A stretch of 64,000 nucleotides of DNA, taken from Branchiostoma floridae (Eukaryota > Chordata > Leptocardii > Amphioxiformes > Branchiostomatidae). The stretch spans positions 19,701,528 through 19,765,527 of the forward strand of contig NC_049983.1 in the NCBI RefSeq assembly GCF_000003815.2. The letters are read 5' to 3'. The position numbers were made by a program, and so were the translations under genes. Shown in pieces: positions 23,501 to 38,500 of the stretch. A model generated the notes under the pieces. That model did no database searches and had not been told where the DNA came from. It was given only the letters and a program-made list of their open reading frames with translations. Position 1 is the first letter of the stretch. Every line of letters starts with the position of its first letter.

Positions 23501-26500
23501 TTTAATGTGGGGCTTTGGGATTGGTCTATGACCTGTTTTTTTTTTTCTAGACAGAGGCGTTCTTTCAGTATGTACCATTTTACCCCCTGTAGCAATTCTG
23601 GTGACAATGTCACTGAAAAACACCTAGCAACACAGCTAGCAACACTGCTGGGTAATGCAGGTAACATTATCAAAACAAATTTCTACCAAATCCATATCTA
23701 ATGAAAACTATATACAACCTTTATTCCATATAACATGACCTTACTGACCTTGAACCCCCTGGAGGCTGCCACGTGCGCTGCAGTCCAGCCATCCCTGTCC
23801 ACAGCATTGATCACGTCCTTGCTGACCAGGGCAGGTCGTGTGGTCAGTAGGGTGGCCTCATCTTGACCGTCGCTGTTGAGAGGGTCGTAGTACAGGAGAA
23901 CCTTAAGGCAGCTCACATGGCCTGAACGACAGGCTCCATGGAGTGGGGTCCAGCCAACCTGGAAATGACAGCAAAATATAAGGTCATTTTGGAGTGTGTG
24001 CATGCCGTTGGGTGTCACATTTGGTAAAGGAATATAACTCTTAATAGTGCATTTTGTATTTAGACATGCATTAATTGTAGAAACCTAAGACAGTGTGCAA
24101 GGTCTGGAGGTTAAAATCCTTCCCACACCACTGTGTATAACTATAAGGTAGTATCTACCTCCATTTTCTAAGCCATTGGGCCACACAGATGTACAAGGAT
24201 GGATAATAGTATAATACTACACTAGGGGGCTAGCCCAATGGAAGACACAGTAGGGGAATCAAACCTGTGATTTACCACATGAAATATTCTACCCCCTAGT
24301 CTACTGCAGTGATCACAAGTGGGGATACAAGGTACACCAAAATATTCAAGCCCATTTACAAGTTAGGCCCCCAAAAAGACGTATTATAGAATTGATGACC
24401 AAGCATTTAGCTAAGTTGTAGATATTTCAGAGGACAAGCTCCTATCAATGACTGCTGTGTAAGACAACAAGATAAAAGAGAATATGACGAAGCTTTCTGA
24501 AGCCTGTGCATATTTGACAGATAAAAAATCATCCTTTTACTCCCTACAGCATACCCCACACCCCCCGGGATTGCTACTGATAAGGGCATGACATACATCA
24601 GTGACAGCTGCACGAGATGCGAAGTAGTCCAGCAGTGTCCTGCAGCAGTCAGTGTGTCCGTTAGAGACAGCCCAGTACAGGGGTGACCATCCTGCCTTGT
24701 CTGGTAGGCCTGGGTGGGCTCCTCTGTCTAACAGCAGCTTTAAACACCTACAGAAGAGGTAGAGAAAAAATGGTGTTTTACTTACAAACACTCGTCAACA
24801 TCTTCACAAAATAAAATAAACTTTTCGTGGGAAGTTGAACCAACAAAAAGGAAACAATACAAAGGAAAAGACAAGATAAGGCCACACCAATTTAATTTCT
24901 TGGTTCACGGATTTTTTCATAAAAATTATGGAGCGAGAGGGCGAAATAAAAATAAAAATAAAAATTGTAAAATGGTTGGGGTAAAGGTAACGACTAATCC
25001 AAAACATAAAGAAAAAAAGTTTTCAGCTTGAAAAAAGTACAAAAACACTATTATTGTACAGTAACAGCACCTGTTCCCACACTTTAAGGAGCTTATAATA
25101 TAAAGGCCAATTTGCTACACCAGAAAGTTGGTGAATGGCTTCATTAATGGTGAAAATTTGCTGAGAGGTAATTTTTATTTTTATTTTTTTTTCCAAAAAA
25201 TAGGAGCGAGCGAATCCGTGAACCAAGAAATTAAATTGGTGTGGCCTAAAAGAAGAAAGAAATTGGGATTCTTTTTTATTTTGACACTTGCCAACATCTT
25301 TACCACACAGAGACTGTTTGTGGGGGGAGTTGAACCAACAAAACATACACGAAAGGGAAACAATACAAAGGAAACGTTACACAAAAAGGCAACACAAAAT
25401 GAGAAAGTAAAGGTACCCCGTGTGGCCCTCTGCAGCTGCTCCGTGTAGGGGTGTGAAGTTGTCATCACGGAGGGCGTTAGGGTCGCCATTGTGAGAGAGC
25501 AACAGCTCAAGGCAGTCTGGTGTACAAACATGTACAAACTCATTACCAAGGTCAACCTCCACCAAAAAAAAGCATCATATACTCCAATTATAGATAAAGG
25601 ATCAGGCAAAACTAATTTTGGCTGTCTAGGGAAAGGGTGTGAATACTTACTTGCACAGTATTCCTCTACCTTTTTACTTAGCACCATGCTCCCAACATAC
25701 AATGTGAATGTAATGACTACCAAAATCAGTATTACCTGTAATAAGGTTAACAATACAATTCATGCATATTTCTAAAAAGTGCAGCCATGTCACACCACAT
25801 CTAAACAAATCAGTTGAAAACTACTTTGTATATGATAACTGTGTTCCAATGTATATTTACCTATATGTCCTCCCTCTGCTGCTGCATACACTGGTGTGGA
25901 ACCGTCCCTCTCTGTTGTGTTCGGATCTGCCCCTTCCTCCAACAGCTGCTCCACCATAGTCATGTCCCCCTCCCCTGCAGCTTGGTGTAAACGGTTCGGA
26001 ATTCCTCGGACAGGCGCCTCTTCTCCCAATCCTCCTTTCTTCAGCAAAGTCTTACAGAGTTCTGCTACTTCACCCTTTACTGTACCTTTGTCATCATCAG
26101 AATTACTGTGTTCTGTGGTAGATTCTGCGTCCTTTGGCACTGTGTTATTGTTGTCTAATGATTCGAAGCATTGCGACTCCTTTTCTGCCGGCAGGTAGAG
26201 AAAGTTTGAGGTAGTGTGTGTTTCCCGGCCTGCGTCCAACATACTCCCACCGCCGATTTCTATTTTCAATGTAGAGAGCTTCCTCGGGCTATCGGATGGC
26301 GAAAGACGGGATGGCGAGCTGTTGGACATCTCGACAGGCAGCGCCGAAGCCGGGCCTGGCTCACCAGTTATACCAGATGTACCATCTGTGAGGAAGATAG
26401 GGGGAAACAACAAAAAAACTGCTATGACGGAAAACTAACAGGAAGAGCACATTGCAGACATATGTGAGGAATCGTACACATGTAGGCTGACAGGAACACA

Positions 26501-29500
26501 CAAGTGCTGCGGTATGTCAAGTACTGAAGGAAAATATGCGGTGGACAAATACAACTGTTCTTGAGGAAAGGTCACCACGTTCTTGGAATTTTGTTGAGCA
26601 ACTGGGACCTGCCTGTAATTGTTTGAAGTAACCACTGCAGTTATGATTCTTTCTACAAGGAGGCATTCATAACGTTACGTGTGATTTGTATCAGTACACT
26701 ACCTAACAACTCAGGGGAGAGAAGGACAAGAAATAGATGTACAGAATGCAGGATCGAAAGTTTACCAATTATATCAAACATTATCTGTGAATTTTGAAGT
26801 GTTATATAAATTTAGGGTTAGGACACCCCAGTGTAAATGTACATTTAAGTCATGTGACTCTTTATCTACAATGTAGACAATACTCTACCATCAATGTTGG
26901 TGATGTGAATACTAAACTCTCATGTGAATCCATGCAAGAGATGTCCCAGACTTTGTTGATAAACCTAACACATGTACAGTTCCAGTGGGTGGATGTGTTT
27001 TTCAGTTCAGTATCTAGTAGTGTTTGTAATATCAGGCATTCCATTTATTTATTGATCTTGTACTTTTTTGTAGGGTAGTCTCTTCATTCTAGCATTGATC
27101 CACTTACAAGTAGAATTAGACCAAAACCATCCATTTTTGTATTCAAACATCTAATTCTAAAAAGCTTAAGTGAGAAGCCTGGGGCATCCCTCATCTCTAC
27201 AGGGGAGAAAATAAGCTGATTCAAGGGTTGAACTGAGCATGTGCCATGTCAAAGGTGAAGGCCTTTATCTTGCATACAATTAATGTCTGTAATGGTTTTC
27301 ATATCAAGACTAATGCTTTCTTATAACACTGACTTAGCATTCTTTTTCTTAGGGGTTTCTTTTATCCTAATTCAATTCAATTGTGTATTCTCCATGCGGC
27401 ATGACCATTGGTGCCATTGGACATGAATTAAGTTCAATAAGTGTAGAAGTAGTTTGATTGTGTCACAAGGGCCTCGGAGTTTTGACATATTACCAAAAAT
27501 GTATCACAGCACATGTGGAGTTCAAATCCTGAAATAGCCTATACTACATAACCGACTCTACCTCCGTGCCCTCCGGTAGACAGAACAGAGAGTGAAAGGC
27601 GGGTGTGGAGTGTCATTGGTTAGGAGCTGGAGGAGGGAGAGGAGTCTTGGCAGGATGGAAAGCCAGCTGCAGGAAGGAGAGAACGAGAGAGAGACATGGT
27701 GAGGAGAAAATGCACAGAGGGCACCATCACATCACACAAGTATGGAGGTGACAGGATAGGTTGGTAAACATCGAAGGTACTGTGCTATGCCAGTGTCATA
27801 CATGGCTGACCATGGCTTCTCGACCTTCTCAAGTACATGGTTGGGAGTAGGTCTTAAGCAAGGTCATCTGTGATTGGCAGTTGGTCAGCAAAGTTGCCCT
27901 TTGGTCTTTAACTTTCATCTGCCTCAGACAACTATGAATTTTCAAAATCGAAATCAGGAAAGTCATAGTCTGCTTGGATGCGACTGGATTTGGCGGAGCA
28001 AATTGGTCAAGAATAGGATGGATTCCAGGCAAATCCCAACCCTGTGGTGACCTTGCTTTTAAAGTGGTCGGGAGCAAAGTCGTGGGAATGTTCTGAATGT
28101 GTGGTAGGGGTTTCAGGAACAATCTCCCAATTCTATTTTGTTTCATATTGGCACCCCTAAAATATGTGTGTGTGGCTGCTCTTTACACAATTTTGGATCT
28201 TTTATTATCGTGCAGATAACTGACGTTGTATCTTTTTAAATAGATGCAGTATTATCTGTATGTAAAGTTGTATCAATTTGGTTCAAGTTTGAAATCGTGA
28301 CCAAGGTAAACATAAGAAAAAACTGAAGGTTTTAGCCAGCTGCATTCTTTTACACATGAATCTTAAAAAGGAGATAACACATACTATGTACTTAATAATC
28401 AAGAACAATTTTAACAAATGACCTGACTGTGTTCTATATAGTGGTATAAAGTATGATGAAATTTGCCTAATTTAACAACTTACCATGATTTTCTCAGGAA
28501 CTGTTACAGTACAAAGAAAGGTTACTATTCCAATAGTAATTGCATGTATACCAACTTTAATTTTCACTTAATGTAATAACGTACAGACAAATGCTATGAA
28601 CTTGAAGAGGAGCAGCTATATATACAAATCATACAGCTCCGCAGAGTTAATCTACATGTACCTCTCCTACAATATAAGACAGCTGGTGTATCATCATATT
28701 ACACTGACAATTTAATCTTCTTGCTCGTGATTAACTAGCTGGAAGAGACAGTCAAGTTAGCATCATGAAATTATGATACATGAAAGTCACAAGTTCAATG
28801 TTAATGACATTTGCATGAGCAGAAATATGCAAGCAGTGGTTAATTAGTTTAGTCAATACGCAGTCCAAGCGAATATTTGACAAAAAAGGGCTGTTTCATG
28901 AAGTATGAAATACAAGGGCAAGATGGCACCTAAAACATAATATCAATAGAATAGGTTTCTTGACAATATTTTTTCCTAATGACAAAAAGAAAAACAGTTG
29001 GATGGATTATTTCAAATGTGCCATATTGCCCTATATCCTCTTAATCCCTGAAAAGCCCCAAAGCTGGTCTAAAAGCAGGGAATCAGGAGTGGATTACATA
29101 CAGATACAATGTTGAAAGGTTGTGAAGTGCACAGGTGTTGCAAAGAAAGGTGGGTGGCCTCGGGACAAAGCAGTTTACTGTTTGCCAACTGTGTTGATAG
29201 CAACCTTGCTTTCCCGTGTATACACTGCAAAAAGCCTGTCATTTTTACCACCTTTCACAGTGAATAGCACAATACAACCTTTTCCCATGTCAGGGTTAAT
29301 GTTTATGAAGGTGAAAGTCAAGGTATGAAATCAGGCATGCATGCAAGGCAGTGTGGTCTACAAGCTGCTATGTGTAAAAGCTAGAAGGCAGTTTTTGTCT
29401 TCTCTACTGAGGTTTTCTCAGTTTTCTTTGCTTTTACCTGCCATCATTTCAGTAAGCAGCTGATGGATCTCTGCCATATCTGAACTGAAATCATCATGAA

Positions 29501-32500
29501 TGGGCGGGGCGGCAGCGTTGCTAGGCGATGGATCTGCACCCACCTGGCTTGTCTTCTTGGATGTGGGCTGCTCGGCTTCTGCCTTGTTTCCTGATTGGCT
29601 GGCAGATTTAGAGGAGGGCGCTGATTGGCTGGAAGGAGAGACTGATCCTGATTTGTTGGTGGCCAGAGTGCTTGGCCTGTTGTTGTTGGAGGATGGTGAC
29701 TGGCTTGTGGATCGGATACCGGTGTTCCTATTATACGCAATGTTAGAGAGAGGCGTGCTGTACCGCTGTCCAACGCGCGTGGTCCCTGGTATCACGGGAT
29801 GCGGGCTATTGGGACTGTTATCAGAATCAGACGTCGAGCTTCCAGAGCTACCCGAACTCCCCCTGCCATACCCCGACTTCGGTGTAGGGGGCGTCGTTGC
29901 CACAGACTTGATGGGTGCGGCCACGGCTTGCTTCCTGACCTCCAGCTTCATTCCAACTCCGGGGGAATTCCGTCCATCCTTCAGCGCCGGGTTAGGCTGC
30001 GGAATGTGTAGAGGTTTCTTTGGGATGGGTGGGGGGCCCTTCCCTGGCAGTCTCCTTGCCCCAGGTGACACAGACGTAGGAGAAACAATTAGAGATCCCA
30101 ATGCTTTAGCTGACGGAGAGGTGACTTTGGCATCTGGACTTCTCTCTGCAGTCTTGTTAGACTCTGTGATGGCCAGCTCTGACGATGAGTCTGCATTCGA
30201 GACCTTGAGGGTTGGTGACCCTGCTGTGCTGTAACCTTTCAAGTGAGTTCTGTTGGTATCCTGGTCTCCGCTAAACTTAAATACTGCCTTAGTGACCATG
30301 CTTCCAGTACCGCCCACCGTGACAGACGTGTTGGGACTTTCTGGAGATGGGGATGTAGAGGAGGAGGAGGAGGGAGAAGAAGAGGAGGAAGTCGTTCTAG
30401 TAGAGCCCTTTGGAGAAAACAAGAGTTTTGTAGACTGTACTCTGGAGTACGGGCTCAAGGTAGAGGTTGAGGATGTTGGGCTTGGACTGCCTTGACCGCT
30501 GGAAGAAGCTACCATACCTGCCTTAAAACTTACAGGTGGAACGTTCTCAATCACCGTCTTGTCGTCTTCACTGTCGCTGCTGCTTTCCATGTCTACCTTA
30601 CCATGATGCTCCGTTTCAATGGATGTGCAGGGGAAGGGGTTGGGTCCCCAGGCTGAGACTACCGGCTTGTCGGGGGCGTTTTTGAGCCAAGGGGAAGACT
30701 TCCTCGTTTCTTTTGTCGCCTTTTCTACGTCCGTATTCTCGGCACCTCGTAGAAGGTTCTTCTTCACAGTACTCACATAGTTCTTACTCTCCGCGGCAGT
30801 GGCGCCCTCCCGTCTTCTTACCTCATTCTCAGGTGGGTTTTCTGTCTGCGTCCCAGCACTCCTCATGATGGCTCTTGGCTTTACCGTGTCCCCAGTAGCA
30901 CCTTTTAAGAGACTCTTTCGCATGTCCTCCAACTGTTTTCTATACTCATCCACCTCAGTCTGCAAGTCTCTGTTCTTCGCCTCCTCTCGGCTCAACTTTG
31001 ACCTTAGCTGCTCCCGCTCGATGTCGAACTCGGAGATCTGTTTCTCCATCTCGGCCTCCATCTTGAGGGACTTCTTGCTCTCCTGCACCAGCCCTTCTGC
31101 CATATTGCGTACCTTGTCCTTCTCGTCCTGTAACCCCTGGTGGGCGTCCTTGAGCTGCTGCCTCTCCTGGATGAGCTTGCTGGCCAGGCGTTTGCGCTCC
31201 TTGGCCAGCAGGACCCCGATCTGCTGGTGATGTGCACGCTCCTCCTCCAGCATGGCCATGGCCTTGTTCTTGTCTTTCTCCATTTTCCGTGCCTGCGATT
31301 TCTCAAAGTCAACCTGGAACCAAAGCGTACAAAAAAAATGAGCTTCTTGAAATTCCATGGTTTTGTCAGATGCTTAGCTATTGACAATTGCATATCAGGT
31401 TTTTTTTTCTACGTCCAGACAGAAAAATATATTTGTAAGCCCCATATTATAAGATTCTGGGCCATAACTGGAAATATTCCCTAGATCGAAATTTTGCCTG
31501 ATGTTCATTTTACGACAACTTATATACAGCCAAAAGGACATAAAGTTGATTTGAAACAAATTCCCAAATTTCAAACATCTTCATCTGGCATGTTGAGACG
31601 TTGTATTTTCAATTAAGTATGAATGCTGTCAAGTGAGTAAGACAGACATTTTGATCCTACAATGAGGGAATTCAGGGGAAAATTCCTAACAGTTTTAGCC
31701 TAGACCAGAATCTCCCACTTACCTGCTGACTTAATCTCTCCCTCTCCTTCTCCAGCATGTAGGTGACATCGTCTCCCTGGGCTGTGTCCTGGGCATGCTT
31801 CCTCTTCTCTTCCTCAAGTTCATGGACAACCTGGGACACATTCAACATGACATGTCTCATTACTTCTGAATGGGGGTTATATCTTCAGCAGGACTTGTCT
31901 GTTTGTTAACAATATAACAAGAGCAATGCACCAATTTCCATGATGTTGTGTTTGTGGGTACAGCTAGGACTGAGGAAGAAGAAGTACAAAAAATAGTTTT
32001 TCTGCCAAGTTGGCAACCTGATTCAAAAGCCTGGTTGCACAATCCACATTTCAGGTTGCCCCACTTCCAAGTTATTACTTTCGTCAAATCTGCTACTTAT
32101 CCATCATCTTTTCTTCCAGTTACATGTAAGTCCTTACTAGTATCTTTTATCCTATCAACAAATAAATACAGAAAGCTTATGCATGTATGCAGTGGAAGAG
32201 TGATGTTCCAGCTGCAAAATTGCAGGTTGCACACCACGCTACCTGGGTGTTGCCCCAAGCAAAATGTGGTTTTCACTTGCACATGTGCGTGTATTTCGAG
32301 CACTGCTGAGAAGTGATTTAAATTTCGTTCGATATAGCTTCATTGACTATCCTGACATTGTATGCCATTGTTCTTCAGTTTACTTTCCATTAGTCTTAGA
32401 ATTTTCTAGCAACATTCTTGTATTCTCTGATATCAAAATCAAGATACTTGAAAATTGGTGTTAACTTGTATTTTAAATCAATGACAGTATAGAGTTCATC

Positions 32501-35500
32501 AACTTTAGTTTACCTTTTTATGTCTTTTCTCTGCCGCAGTCATCTGTATCATCATTTTCTGGTGGGTTTTCTTCTGTTGGGTGATGAGCGCCTCCAGGTG
32601 GACCATGGCGCTGGCGTACACCGGCGAGTTGTCGTGTACCTCCTCGCTCGCCTCCTGCGCATCACGGTTCAGCGCCGAGAACGGATCCTCCAGAGCCAGC
32701 TTGCCGTACCGCTCCTGCATGATGGCTGATCTCGCCTTGTCGCTCTGCAGAAAACAAGCATGTACTGTTGTAAATATTGTATTGTATGTATGTGTTATTT
32801 GTATGTATACCCAGGGCCTCCCTGAAAAGTTGTCCTAGTCACTGATGGGAGCTAACCCTGGTAACATAGAAACATAAATAGATAAATAAACATACGCCAT
32901 TTAATTTCAGTTTGGGCACCACCCCTGACGCATCGCCAAAAAAAGACTTCTATCAATCTCAATCATCTAATACTGTAAATGCAGAAATTTTTGCGGTGGT
33001 TTTATGTTTGCAGTTTGCACGTTGCCAATTCACTGGGAACTTAAAACCACCGCGAACATTTTTCCATGGCAGTAAGAGACTACAGTGCACGGTGCTACAG
33101 CGAACACTCCATTTTCCCACTACTGCAAATTTAAATCCTAGCGAACTTAAATGCGTTTACAGTATTACCTATTGATTTTTTAATATCATGTGAACATGAA
33201 GCTTGATTACTACAACTCTACCATATTGCGTGGATTATTACATCAATGTCTTCATTAAATTTTTCTACACTGCGGAGAAATGCTTAGAGGCATCTTGAGT
33301 CGTGTTATTTGGAAGCACCATAGTTGTAAAGAAACTACATCACTTAGGGGCAAATGCAGAATATGAAACTGTGATTCCCACATGCCCCAAAGCATCACCT
33401 GACTTGGAAGCCCATTCAAATCTCTTATATGATGACGATAATTACGATGGCCATATGAGCGACTTTAGTAGGCCAACAGATTTATGTACAGAATTATGAA
33501 TGATGTTACGGCTACATTTATCTTCCACCCTTCGCAAGGAGACACCCTTTTCATGCTCGCGCAAATTTATAACTGCTGCCAGTTTTGTCGGCGCGGCTCT
33601 CCGTCACGTGGAAGCCATTATCGCTGCTCATGACAGTCGCTGGAAGGCCAGCGAAGGGATTACGGATGGCAAGCTCGGGGATTTGAAGACTATTCATGTG
33701 ACGCGGCTCGGTGGTGCTTTGTACTGACAGATAGTGGTATGATACATGAGTCTCTTTAATGTGGAGGATGCAGGGTTGCATTTATCGGGTACGGTTGGCA
33801 AGACGTGGAAGATAGACAGCTTTCCTGGGCTCTCAGTCAAACCTCAATGGAGTTTTTCTTAAGATAATAGCAGCTGGCTGGAACAGGTTCCTTCTAAGCC
33901 AGACATGTAGATTTCAAAGTTTGCAAGCTATTTCTAAAATATTTGTAACATAGCTACCATATTCCAGCGGAAAATGATACCTAATTTAATAAAATGACAA
34001 ATATGGGGTATTAAGTAAGACAATAAGATATGCACAAATTTCTATAACGAACTTTAAAAATATCTTCCCTGATATCAACTTTACATGTATAACATGTGTG
34101 AGTCAGCTGTTGTAACACTCATTTATCAAACATATCACTCATCAGCTGAACAGACCTACATGTATTACTGTTGGATACTGGAAAAGTCCATTGTACAATA
34201 ATGTACAACATCATCTTTGACAAAAACTGTGCATGCTTCAATGCTATCTGCTTGTGTTAAATTATGTAGGTACATGAAATAATTCTTTAAGCTGGAATCA
34301 CTGGGTCCCAACCATCCCTCTTGATGGAAAATGTACGGCCCCTGTTTATTTCCTCCTCTTGACACATGCCATTGAATATGATGTATGATTGTAGTCATTC
34401 TCCCGTGACCCTAAAGTCAAAGGTCATGATTTAAGGTCAATCTACCCACCACAAAGTTAAAGTATATACAGATTTCTGATGCAATACTTGAATGTCATTC
34501 CCCTCAGCACTGACATATAATGTAATCTTTAAAGTTGGATGCAGAGCAATACATCACTTTTCAATCTTTAAAAGAATTACCCTGTCAGCTTATAGATATT
34601 TTCCTGTAGCCATAAGACCCTTCTGACGTACATGTATATGTACACGCAAAGAAATCTATTGATAGATAGTTCTGAAGCCAAGTTCAACCTACGTACATGT
34701 ACTCAGTATTCCAAGTAGGACTTACATGTACTTCCATCAGAAGGTTACTTACATGCAACATGAACAAACATGAATAGATGTCAGATTCTTCAATTTCAGA
34801 ATATATCAGAGGTACCAAGATAACATTGAATTTGAGACAGTTACAATGTACTACATACTTTAAAAAAATCTTTATATTGCATCATATCTTTATATGTTGT
34901 TTGAATCTTTTTTTATTCATGAAAAATAGTCGGCCTGCAGATGATAAGATGTAAAGCATATATGCATGTTCTCATTCATTTATCCATCAAAAATAAAAAC
35001 AATTTCCCAATGAATAATTCCAACCAAGACTCAAATTCAAAAGAGCACACTGCACCCTGATTGTCAGATATGATACAGTACTTGTCTGCCCAAATGCTGA
35101 CCCCAATTCCCAGCAATAAACCTCATTTGCTAACATGTAGTGTTTTATGTGAAGAGAATATGAAATATAGGAAAGTTGACATAAAAATGCAAGAACAAAT
35201 TGCTTTTTATAACCTTTTCCCTGCCTCCATTGCAAATAAATTGTTTCTACCAACTATAAAGATTTTCAACCTAAAACTTTAAACAATTGAAAGCTCTTAC
35301 TGACAAGAAACTCATAAGCCATGTCAAATCAAACCTACAGAGTATACTGCCCTGTATGATTGCTTATTTTTGATATTGACGTACCAATGTGTTCCTATCG
35401 GATTGTGATAAAGGTTGCTTTACGAGCCTGCAACAATTCTCAATATTTCTGTTTTTAATGAGCCATATATTAAAATATCTTGACAAGAATTGGCAAAGAC

Positions 35501-38500
35501 ATCGTTACATTTACAATTCTGACACTGGTTTTGCTGAAATCCTTCCAAAAACACAGACAATTCCTGTGGTGATATTGGTTCCCCTCATGCATTCATCCAT
35601 GCAATTTGTGTATCAAAAAGCTTGATGGATACTTCCCAGGATCCTTTGGGAGGATGTGATTTGATAGTCTTGTATCAAAGGTTTGGGCTACGCTGGCAGC
35701 ATATCTAGTATGCAATGATGTACCTGTATAGCAAAGGAAATATTACAGATCTTCATTTTGCATGCAATGTAGATTTGAGGGTATAGAATGACCTATCTTT
35801 TGATTACTAAGTGCAACTAGTGTTCAATTGCAAAGAAGCCACTGAATAACATCCATATCAGTTACTCGAACAACCATACGCAGTAATTCCAAAATTACCA
35901 TGTGATTCATACAGTTTTTGTGGTAACAATTTTCTTGTGAAAATCTATAATCATTGGCAGGGCTGATGTAGAATCCGGAAACGGGAGGAGTTGATTGTTG
36001 TTCTGTGGTAAACGATGAACAAGTACAAAGATGAGGGTGATGTAATGGAGAAATGCATCATGGGAAATGCTAGTAAAACAGATATCGTAAGTACAATCTT
36101 GCAAGCTTCCATGTCACTGACACTAAATTTCGTACAACTGTCCCTGATCTATTTGTCTAGAATAAGTTGTAATGTATGTATAGTCTCCAATAGCTTTTGA
36201 CAAGTAACAGTAAAATCCTTCAACTCTTTCTGTATTGGTAGATAGTCTATCGCAGTTTCAGTGTCTCGCGTCAGTCAATGCTTACTCTCAAGTTCTCAAT
36301 GTCAGCACTGCGGGCCCTTCCGCGGAATTTACAGTATAAAATTTAACCAGCGTATTACTAAGAGATATAGCACAAGCAATGTTGAAGTGGCCTGGAAATG
36401 AAATATATTATTCCCCTGGCCACAAGCCACAACCCAGAAGACTAATGATGCTTACGACACGTAAGGGTTTTCTAGATGTATGATTTATCTGAGTCGAGCG
36501 GGAAATCAAATTCCCATCCACAGCAACTGTCAACAGGTTCAGTGCCACCACTCCATGATTGCCCCACACCCACATTATTGCCTGATATATAACCTTGTTG
36601 CTTGCTGTAAAATGATTTTAGGATTACGTACTCAGCAAATTTCTGTCTGACTCTGAGACCATGTAATGCAAGACTTCACTTACACTTTCTTTCCACTAGA
36701 GGCTGTGACCACTCTGTGACCAAAGATATGACAGATTGCTCAACAAATTTCACAGATGAAGAGCGTTTTTTTGTTGCATCTGTTTTGTGCATTATCTGTT
36801 CAATCTTACTTTTATCATTTTGTATATTATTCCAATTATAAATTCAAGGTTCATACAAATGAAATTTTGGTCACTGTATGGTGACTAACGTCTAGTGGAA
36901 ATGGAGAAAGTGTCGTTTTTGTAAAGACATTCAGATGTGCCTTGGAACTTGGAGATAATAAAAAAATACTGTATTCTAACATAATACATTTTTAGTATCA
37001 GTGAGAAATTTTTATAGGAATGTATATTTTTTATGAAAGAAGATTTACCTTTATATAGCTGCCATTTTAGTAACTGCTTGGTTACCTTCCTCAGGTAATA
37101 AGCCAGTTTAGTCAAGGCCAGCTACTGAAATTACTGATTTATACATACATTGATATTAGTGTAAATGCATTTAAGTTCGCGGGGGTTTAATTTCACGGTA
37201 GCGGGGAAAAAGGACTTTTCGCGGTGGTCTTAATTTCGCGGTAACACCATAGACTGCAGTCTAATACCATAATAGAAAAATGTTTGCGGTGGTTTTAAGT
37301 TCGCGGTAAAGTGGTCACCGCGAAAACCGCGAACATTAATCCACCGCAAACATTTCTGCATTTACAGTATATTCTATGAATGAGTGAGAAAAAGACACGG
37401 GGGGGGGGGGGGGGGGGAAAGATGGTACCAATAGCCTACCATAGAAATATTACCTTGCAGCTAATTGTATTCGACTGATAAAGAATATAGCTGTAGGCCT
37501 CTTTTGTTCATCCCAGCCAACATGTAGGGTTTTATTCTATTTTCCTACATGACAGATTTTCATATTAGGGACCGCACGTAGGGAAGCTACATTGTGCAAT
37601 TTTCTTATCTCAAGAACACACATGTACATGTTCATGTCACATCATGTGACATATACTCCTACCAGGGAAATCCTGAGACTTTTTAGATCGAAGCTTCTTT
37701 CATTAAAAGCACATTTCTAATACTCTAAATATACATTCTTCCAGCCAAACAGCTATGAAATTCATATTGTACAGGAAATAAAATGCAAACATGGATATTC
37801 AGGATTGTAAGACAGCAAAGACAGATACTTTTCATGACTAGGGTTTTAAGGGATATCAACAGACGGGGCAATATTTTGAAAATATTGCAATTTGAAACCA
37901 CCGTCCTTCAACTAACTAATATCCCTAAATACCCTTGTTTATAAATACAATGTATAGAGGTTACCCTGCGGATAAATGTGAACTGGTATTACCATTCAAC
38001 AAAGACCTACATGTATGAGACGTCTGAGCAGAAACGAGTGAAAATATGATTTTGTGATTTTACAAGATTTTTCGATATTCACAGCTTTCTATCAACTGTA
38101 CCCAGTCAATTAAAAACGACACAGTTCTGCCTCAACCCCCCTTGAACCTTCACTCCTGTGAACATCGGGTTTTAGATTCATCGCACAAACTCATCTCATC
38201 CGTGAACAAATAAAATGGAATAGCCTCGTTGTTGATTTGCAGCGACCATATTTAGGCCAGGTAAATCAATAGCATCCTGGCTGTCTGTGGTGTGCCTGGA
38301 CTGCACAATTTGGGAAGGACAATATTTATTGGGAAATATTATATATACTGTAAAATCTTGTAAGTTCATGACAAAGGAAAAATAAAGAGTTCCAGTACCT
38401 TTCACTTTACGGTTCAAACGAAAGACGACATATTTACTAATTTAATTACGTTGTGACTAATCACACATGCCTAAAATCAAATGATTGCAAGGAAAAATTG

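Noticed and set aside
25181-25753. 190-residue minus-strand frame with hydrophobic segments
   Set aside because: It reads in another frame through CTTNBP2 exon 7 into intron sequence; the splice-bounded ankyrin exon at 25417-25516 explains the coding signal.
29500-30234. 244-residue plus-strand frame
   Set aside because: It is antisense to the well supported CTTNBP2 exon 5 and shows no homology; its openness reflects the Ser/Pro-rich codons on the other strand.
33500-33780. Overlapping open frames on both strands in a GC-richer patch
   Set aside because: No splice context or recognisable protein; mentioned only as a possible conserved non-coding patch.
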